Shown: in pieces, positions 59,801 through 64,000 of the stretch
How the letters are laid out: the number at the start of each line of letters is the position of its first letter
Numbering within the stretch: position 1 is the first letter of the stretch
NCBI GenBank assembly: GCA_900315705.1
Contig: ONAB01000011.1
Span: forward strand, 62,001-126,000
Source of the DNA: an uncultured Bacteroidales bacterium
GTDB taxonomy: Bacteria > Bacteroidota > Bacteroidia > Bacteroidales > WCHB1-69
Reading direction: 5' to 3'
Length of the DNA: 64,000 nt
Translations under genes and position numbers: made by a program
Notes under the pieces: model-generated
What the model saw: only the letters and a program-made list of their open reading frames with translations
Database searches by the model: none
Told to the model about the DNA's origin: nothing

Positions 59801-61498
59801 ATGAAGAGAATCCTCCTGCCACTCCTTGTCTTATGGATGACCGGCGCAAGCGCCCAGCACCAACTGCTCTATCGTGCCTTCACCCTCGGCGGCGACGGCG
59901 ACACCTCCCTGACCAAAGTCCTGGTGGAGGGCGAGCGCGTGCGGATAGAGTCGGGCAACGCCCCCGTGGCGAACCCCGTCCCCGGCACGGCCACCCACTA
60001 CACCTACATCGACTACGCCGCCGACACCATTGTCAGCCAGTTGGTCTATTCTCCCAAAGAGCAATACTGCTGCGGCAGCGGACTGCCCACCAACGAATAC
60101 AGCGAAGAGGGCACGGAGAAGATCAACGGCTACCGGTGCACCAAATACAAGATCGTGCTCTTCTCCAACACCATAGAGCTGTGGGTCACCCAGGACCTGA
60201 AGCTCCGGGCCACGCCCATCGCCTCGTTCGCCGACCTGCCCGGCACGTTAGTGCAGTACCGGCGCAACGGCAACGCCGTGATGCAGCTCGCCGGAGCGCA
60301 GAAGCTGCGTCCCTTCAAGGAGCCGCTCTTCCCGGGCAACGACCTTCACCACTTCGGGGAGGTGCTCACCCGCGCACAACTCAACAATCTGGAAAAGGAG
60401 AAGTTAGTGATCACCGTGCCGGTGTTCAACGAGGCACAGATCTGCTTCAACCCCAAGATCACCGTGCCGCAGACGGTTGATTTCGACACCACCCTGTCGT
60501 TTGCCAACGGCACGGTCGTCCTCAAACGCCTGCACTGGCGGCAGCTGCCCGCCCACTACCGGCTCTTCGCCGAGGTGACGCAGTACTCCAACGGCGACGC
60601 CTACGACCGCACGGGCTCCATCTTCCTCATCCCCACCGGCCGGCAGCAGAGCTTCCTCGACGCCCTCAAAGCCAACAGCGCCGATGTGCTGCCCCACTTC
60701 ACCGACAAGAAGGGCGGCACCTACCAAGGCATCACAATGACCGACCGTTACCTGCCCCTGGTAGAGCTCGTCCGCTTCTTCACCCCCTTCGGCATCCGCC
60801 ACTACAACCAGTACCGGTCGCTCGACGACCGCGAGTGGGCCACCGAGACCCGCTACAAGCAGGACATCAGCGACTTGCAGCCCATCGTCGGCGACGAGGT
60901 GCTCATCGGCGCCTTCATCGGCAACTACGACGGGGGCGGCCACAAGCTCTCGCTCACCCTGAAGGCCTATCCCGAGAGCGACGTCTGGGACACGTCCGAG
61001 ATGGACAAGCAGTTTGTGCTCCCGCTCTTCAACACCTGCAACGTGATGGAGATGGCGGGACAGAACTACGGCCGTTTCTTCGGCACCGACTCGCTGACGG
61101 TCAGCTTTGACGTGCCCGAGGGGACGGAGCAGCTCACCTTGCGGTACATCACCACCGGGCACGGGGGCTGGGACACCGGCGACGAGTTCGTGCCCAAGGC
61201 CAACACCATCCTCATCGATGGGGAGCCGCGGTTCATCTACACGCCGTGGCGCTGCGACTGCGGCACCTACCGCACGCTGAACCCCGCCTCCGGAAACTTC
61301 TGGAACGGGATGTCCTCGTCCGATTACTCGCGTTCGGGCTGGTGTCCGGGCACCGCCACACAGCCCACCTATTTCGACCTCTCCGACCTGAAGCCCGGCC
61401 GGCACACCATCACGGTCGCCATCCCGCAGGGCGCGCCCGAGGGGGGCAGCTTCAGCTCGTGGAACGTGTCTGGGGCGCTGGTGGGGGTGAAGAGATAA
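59801..61498 (+). CDS. Secreted PNGase F-like protein with extra N-terminal domain
   Basis: A 565-residue exported protein. Signal peptide about 1-19 (ending ASAQ). Residues about 20-190 resemble a GLPGLI/DUF-like domain (INGYRCTKYKIVLFSNTIELWVTQDL, FADLPGTLVQY). The rest resembles peptide-N4-glycosidase F: DRTGSIFLIPTG, TTGHGGWDTGDEFVPKANTI, WRCDCGTYRTLNPASG, SSDYSRSGWCPGT and LKPGRHTITVAIPQ, as two jelly-roll domains. PNGase F removes N-glycans from Asn of glycoproteins, a useful trait for a host-associated bacterium. I base this on memory of the family pattern; the catalytic residues cannot be checked here. The ATG at 59801 starts the signal peptide. Confidence 0.75.
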   Translation: MKRILLPLLVLWMTGASAQHQLLYRAFTLGGDGDTSLTKVLVEGERVRIESGNAPVANPVPGTATHYTYIDYAADTIVSQLVYSPKEQYCCGSGLPTNEYSEEGTEKINGYRCTKYKIVLFSNTIELWVTQDLKLRATPIASFADLPGTLVQYRRNGNAVMQLAGAQKLRPFKEPLFPGNDLHHFGEVLTRAQLNNLEKEKLVITVPVFNEAQICFNPKITVPQTVDFDTTLSFANGTVVLKRLHWRQLPAHYRLFAEVTQYSNGDAYDRTGSIFLIPTGRQQSFLDALKANSADVLPHFTDKKGGTYQGITMTDRYLPLVELVRFFTPFGIRHYNQYRSLDDREWATETRYKQDISDLQPIVGDEVLIGAFIGNYDGGGHKLSLTLKAYPESDVWDTSEMDKQFVLPLFNTCNVMEMAGQNYGRFFGTDSLTVSFDVPEGTEQLTLRYITTGHGGWDTGDEFVPKANTILIDGEPRFIYTPWRCDCGTYRTLNPASGNFWNGMSSSDYSRSGWCPGTATQPTYFDLSDLKPGRHTITVAIPQGAPEGGSFSSWNVSGALVGVKR

Positions 61499-61607
61499 CT
61501 GGGAGTAGCGTTCCACTGACAGCTTTGCGAAAAAAAATCTCACCTCATTGTAACAAAACGAAAAAAATCATACATCATATTGTCTCAATGTGATGAATAA
61601 AAAAATG

Positions 61608-61615
61608 TATATTTG
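61608..61615 (+). promoter_or_regulatory. -7 box of the second AbiE operon
   Basis: TATATTTG, in AT-rich sequence, 61 nt before the start at 61677. No obvious long inverted repeat like the first AbiE locus is seen here. Confidence 0.55.
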
Positions 61616-61676
61616 CATTGTTTAAATTTTTCACATAAAGACACTCTTTTTGTGAAAAAAATTATTCAAAATACAA

Positions 61677-62285
61677 ATGGAAAGTATTGATTATAAAATA
61701 TTAAAAAGTTTAAGAAAACGCGGGAGAGGAACTGTGTTTTATGCTGACGAGTATGCGCACTATGCCAACCCTGACAGAGTGCGGAAGGCATTGGAACAAC
61801 TGACCAAAGCTGGAGAGATCATTCGGGTGGCGAGAGGGATATATTGTTTCCCCAAAAAAGACAAACTATTTGGCACGGGATACTTGTTGCCTTCTTTTGA
61901 TGATGTTGCGGCTGCTATTGCAAAACGGGATGGTGCAAGAATTGTACCGACAGGTGTCCACGCGTTGAATCGCGTCGGATTGAGCACCCAACTGCCTATG
62001 AACTTTGTATATCTAACTGACGGGAAATCGCGCAAGGTGACATTGCTGGATGGTCATAGCCTGCAGTTCATTCACACTTCCCCTAAAAATCTGCAATTCC
62101 ATAACCAGCAGGCTATGATCATCACTTTTGCATTGAAAGAAATCGGCAAAAATAATTTAACCAACGAACAGACCGCACATATTGTAAGATTACTCAAAAC
62201 AGAAGGGAAGAACAAAATTATGCAGGATATTGCGCTGATGCCCGATTGGATTCAAAATATTGTTCAACAAGCTTATTATGATTGA
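61677..62285 (+). CDS. AbiEi-type antitoxin (DUF6088-like)
   Basis: A 202-residue antitoxin and transcriptional regulator of the type IV AbiE family. The N-terminal winged helix is SLRKRGRGTVFYADEYAHYANPDRVRKALEQLTKAGEIIRVARGIYCFPK; the C-terminal part (PTGVHALNRVGLSTQLPMNFVYLTDG) is the DUF6088/AbiEi C domain. It is unlike the AbiEi-type gene at 34.3 kb in length and order, so the two loci are different subfamilies. Its last 8 nt overlap the toxin start (ATGATTGA), typical of coupled translation. The gene is AT-rich relative to its neighbours, suggesting acquisition. Confidence 0.82.
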   Translation: MESIDYKILKSLRKRGRGTVFYADEYAHYANPDRVRKALEQLTKAGEIIRVARGIYCFPKKDKLFGTGYLLPSFDDVAAAIAKRDGARIVPTGVHALNRVGLSTQLPMNFVYLTDGKSRKVTLLDGHSLQFIHTSPKNLQFHNQQAMIITFALKEIGKNNLTNEQTAHIVRLLKTEGKNKIMQDIALMPDWIQNIVQQAYYD

Positions 62286-63288
62286 TTTTCTGAATTATTC
62301 TCCACAACAACAGCGACAAGCTTTGCTCATTGTCTCTCGCAAACGCGGGCTGCCCGAACCTATTATAGAAAAAGACTGGTGGGTTAGTAATATCCTGAAG
62401 GTCGTTTTCAGTATGCCTATCGCTGACAAGATGATTTTCAAGGGAGGGACATCCCTAAGTAAAGCTTGGAAAATGATAGAGCGTTTTTCCGAGGACATTG
62501 ACCTAGCCATCGACCCAGAGTATTTCGGAGCAAGCAAGGTTCCAACAAAAAAGCAAATAAAGCATCTTCGCAAAGCGTCATCGCTCTATGTTGCAAATGA
62601 ATTTGCAGCTATGTTAAACAAAGCTCTTTCCGACTTCGGGTTGCTTCCATATTGTAATATCACCGTACAACCCGATGGCACCGGTGACAACACATACCCC
62701 GAGCCCAGAACCATCAGTGTGTCCTACCCAACATTGTACAAAGGCACAATGTCTTATATACTTCCTGTCGTTCAACTGGAAATAGGATCGCGTTCGCTGA
62801 TTGAACCTGCCGAACCCTTTATGTGCAAAAGCTTTTTAGCAGAAGACCTCCCCGTGAATGATGTTAAAGATGTTAACATACCAGTAGCATCTCCATCAAA
62901 AACCTTTTTGGAGAAAGTGTTTCTGTTGCACGAGCTGTTTTCTGTTCCACGGGGTTCCTTATCCGCCAACCGTCGTTCACGCCACCTGTATGATTTGGAA
63001 CGGATGATGGATAATCCATTGACAATTCCTGCCGTTTCCGATGCTAACCTTTGGAATCACATCAAAGAGCACCGCAAAGCCTTCACAGCGATACAAGGTG
63101 TTGATTACGAATGTGACATACGGGAGCATCTCGTGCTAACCCCACCACGCCCGTGGGTAGAAGATTGGCGAAAAGACTACGACCGTATGTGCCAAACTAT
63201 GATTTATGGCGAAAAGGTTCCGTTTGACCAGTTGCTGGAAAGAATGCACGAGTTGGAGACGCGCTTCCACCGCGTTGCTGAACCATAA
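62278..63288 (+). CDS. AbiEii-type nucleotidyltransferase toxin (second locus)
   Basis: A 336-residue DUF1814 nucleotidyltransferase. The core motif is FKGGTSLSKAWKMIERFSEDIDLAI, with GGTS and D-x-D intact, and EKVFLLHE later. The ATG at 62278 overlaps the antitoxin stop by 8 nt; a TTG at 62260 would lengthen the overlap without support. It is a different subfamily from the toxin at 33.2 kb (SKAW...SEDIDLAI against MLL...SVDIDIII). Both loci therefore encode separate type IV toxin-antitoxin systems, probably against phage or for element stability. Confidence 0.87.
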   Translation: MIDFLNYSPQQQRQALLIVSRKRGLPEPIIEKDWWVSNILKVVFSMPIADKMIFKGGTSLSKAWKMIERFSEDIDLAIDPEYFGASKVPTKKQIKHLRKASSLYVANEFAAMLNKALSDFGLLPYCNITVQPDGTGDNTYPEPRTISVSYPTLYKGTMSYILPVVQLEIGSRSLIEPAEPFMCKSFLAEDLPVNDVKDVNIPVASPSKTFLEKVFLLHELFSVPRGSLSANRRSRHLYDLERMMDNPLTIPAVSDANLWNHIKEHRKAFTAIQGVDYECDIREHLVLTPPRPWVEDWRKDYDRMCQTMIYGEKVPFDQLLERMHELETRFHRVAEP

Positions 63289-63376
63289 CCTCTTCACGCA
63301 TATTGCGAATTAAAATCGGCCTTGTCAAGAAGGGCTTTTTGGCAACAACCTGCAAAATTCATATTTCAAAAAAATG

Positions 63377-63384
63377 TACTTTTG
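63377..63384 (+). promoter_or_regulatory. -7 box of the CCA-adding enzyme gene
   Basis: TACTTTTG, 35 nt before the ATG at 63419. Confidence 0.55.
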
Positions 63385-63418
63385 CAGCGATTTTGGCATC
63401 CCTGAAAATGACCTCACG

Positions 63419-64000
63419 ATGACCTACGAAAAGTATCTGACACACCCCATCTACGCCATTGTGGCGAAGGCCGCCGACCAGCTCGGGCTGACCGCCTACG
63501 TGGTGGGCGGTGTGGTGCGCGACATCTTGCTGCGCCGCCACAACACCGACATCGACATCGTCACCGTGGGCAGCGGCATCCAGCTGGCCAAAGCCACCGC
63601 CGCCCTCATCTCCCCCGACCTGCACGTCAACGTCTATAAGAACTTCGGCACCGCCCAGTTCCCCTACGAGGAGTGCGACGTGGAATTCGTGGGCGCCCGC
63701 CGCGAATCGTACAGCCACGACTCCCGCAAGCCCGTGGTCGAGGACGGCACCCTGGAGGACGACCAGCTGCGCCGCGACTTCACCATCAACGCCCTGGCCA
63801 TCGCCCTCAACGGCGAGCAGGCCTTCCAGCTCATCGACCCCTTCGACGGCATCAGCGACCTGCACGCCAAGATCATCCGCACCCCCTGCGACCCCGACAA
63901 AACTTTCTCCGACGACCCGCTGCGGATGATGCGCGCCGTGCGCTTCGCCACCCAGCTCAACTTCGACATACACCCCGTCACCTTCGAGTCCATCAAGCGC
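63419..64000 (+). CDS. CCA tRNA nucleotidyltransferase (3' truncated by window)
   Basis: The first 194 residues of a class II CCA-adding/polyA-polymerase-type tRNA nucleotidyltransferase, which completes or repairs tRNA 3' CCA ends. Visible: YVVGGVVRDILLRRHNTDIDIV (GGxxRD with the catalytic DxD), GARRESY, EDDQLRRDFTINALAI, and FSDDPLRMMRAVRFATQLNFDI. The C-terminal part lies outside the window, where Bacteroidota members often carry an HD domain. The encoded tmRNA lacks CCA while both tRNAs here carry it, so the enzyme is needed at least for tmRNA and repair. The start at 63419 is the first ATG with domain support. Confidence 0.92.
   Translation, partial: MTYEKYLTHPIYAIVAKAADQLGLTAYVVGGVVRDILLRRHNTDIDIVTVGSGIQLAKATAALISPDLHVNVYKNFGTAQFPYEECDVEFVGARRESYSHDSRKPVVEDGTLEDDQLRRDFTINALAIALNGEQAFQLIDPFDGISDLHAKIIRTPCDPDKTFSDDPLRMMRAVRFATQLNFDIHPVTFESIKR

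Overview
The window is from a bacterium of the phylum Bacteroidota, most likely an uncultured Bacteroidales. Four proteins end in type IX secretion (T9SS) type A sorting domains. Many genes are preceded by the Bacteroidota -7 box TAnnTTTG. The S46 dipeptidyl-peptidase, PNGase F-like protein, DUF1573, DUF2147 and DUF349 genes fit the same group, as does the tmRNA, whose deduced tag is GETSYAFAA. Most of the DNA is GC-rich. The region at about 45.6-48.6 kb and the two AbiE loci are visibly AT-rich and look acquired.

Layout. 0-9 kb: 3' end of rny, a septum-initiator gene, aroQ, two DUF1573 genes, tmRNA, an exonuclease, a small membrane protein, a UPF1/IGHMBP2-type helicase, and a sigma factor with a membrane and periplasmic extension next to an outer-membrane beta-barrel gene. 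8.8-33 kb is dominated by surface and secreted proteins: a T9SS protein, EF-G, two very large paralogous T9SS adhesin-like proteins (2676 and 2387 aa) flanking an AraC regulator, a small TonB-domain protein and a CotH protein. 33-35 kb: an AbiE-type toxin-antitoxin pair with a 14-bp inverted-repeat operator. 35-45.6 kb: DPP7-like peptidase, overlapping pyrG-purF, rseP, nadA and a secreted TonB-domain protein, separated by structured repeats. 45.7-48.6 kb: a defence-like island with a lipoyl-like/GIY-YIG fusion protein and an Abi_2 (AbiF-like) HEPN protein preceded by a promoter plus terminator-type hairpin. 48.7-59 kb: hslR, DUF2147, DUF349, glyA, a lone CoA-transferase subunit A, tRNA-Ser and tRNA-Val, a nucleosidase, argF, aroC and a lipoprotein. 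59-64 kb: a structured non-coding stretch, a PNGase F-like secreted protein, a second AbiE pair and the 5' part of a CCA-adding enzyme gene.

Two themes stand out. First, the intergenic DNA is rich in dispersed repeats. One family of about 80-100 bp has hairpin arms that change in a compensatory way between copies. Another carries a complete -7 box and leader in front of two unrelated genes. Short-word repeats (ttaagaa, taaatcg, gctaatg) fill gaps and in one case lie inside a coding region. Second, three toxin-antitoxin or abortive-infection modules sit in 30 kb. The AbiF-like gene with its putative upstream RNA is the best candidate for an under-described system here. All calls come from reading the sequence; no database search was run.
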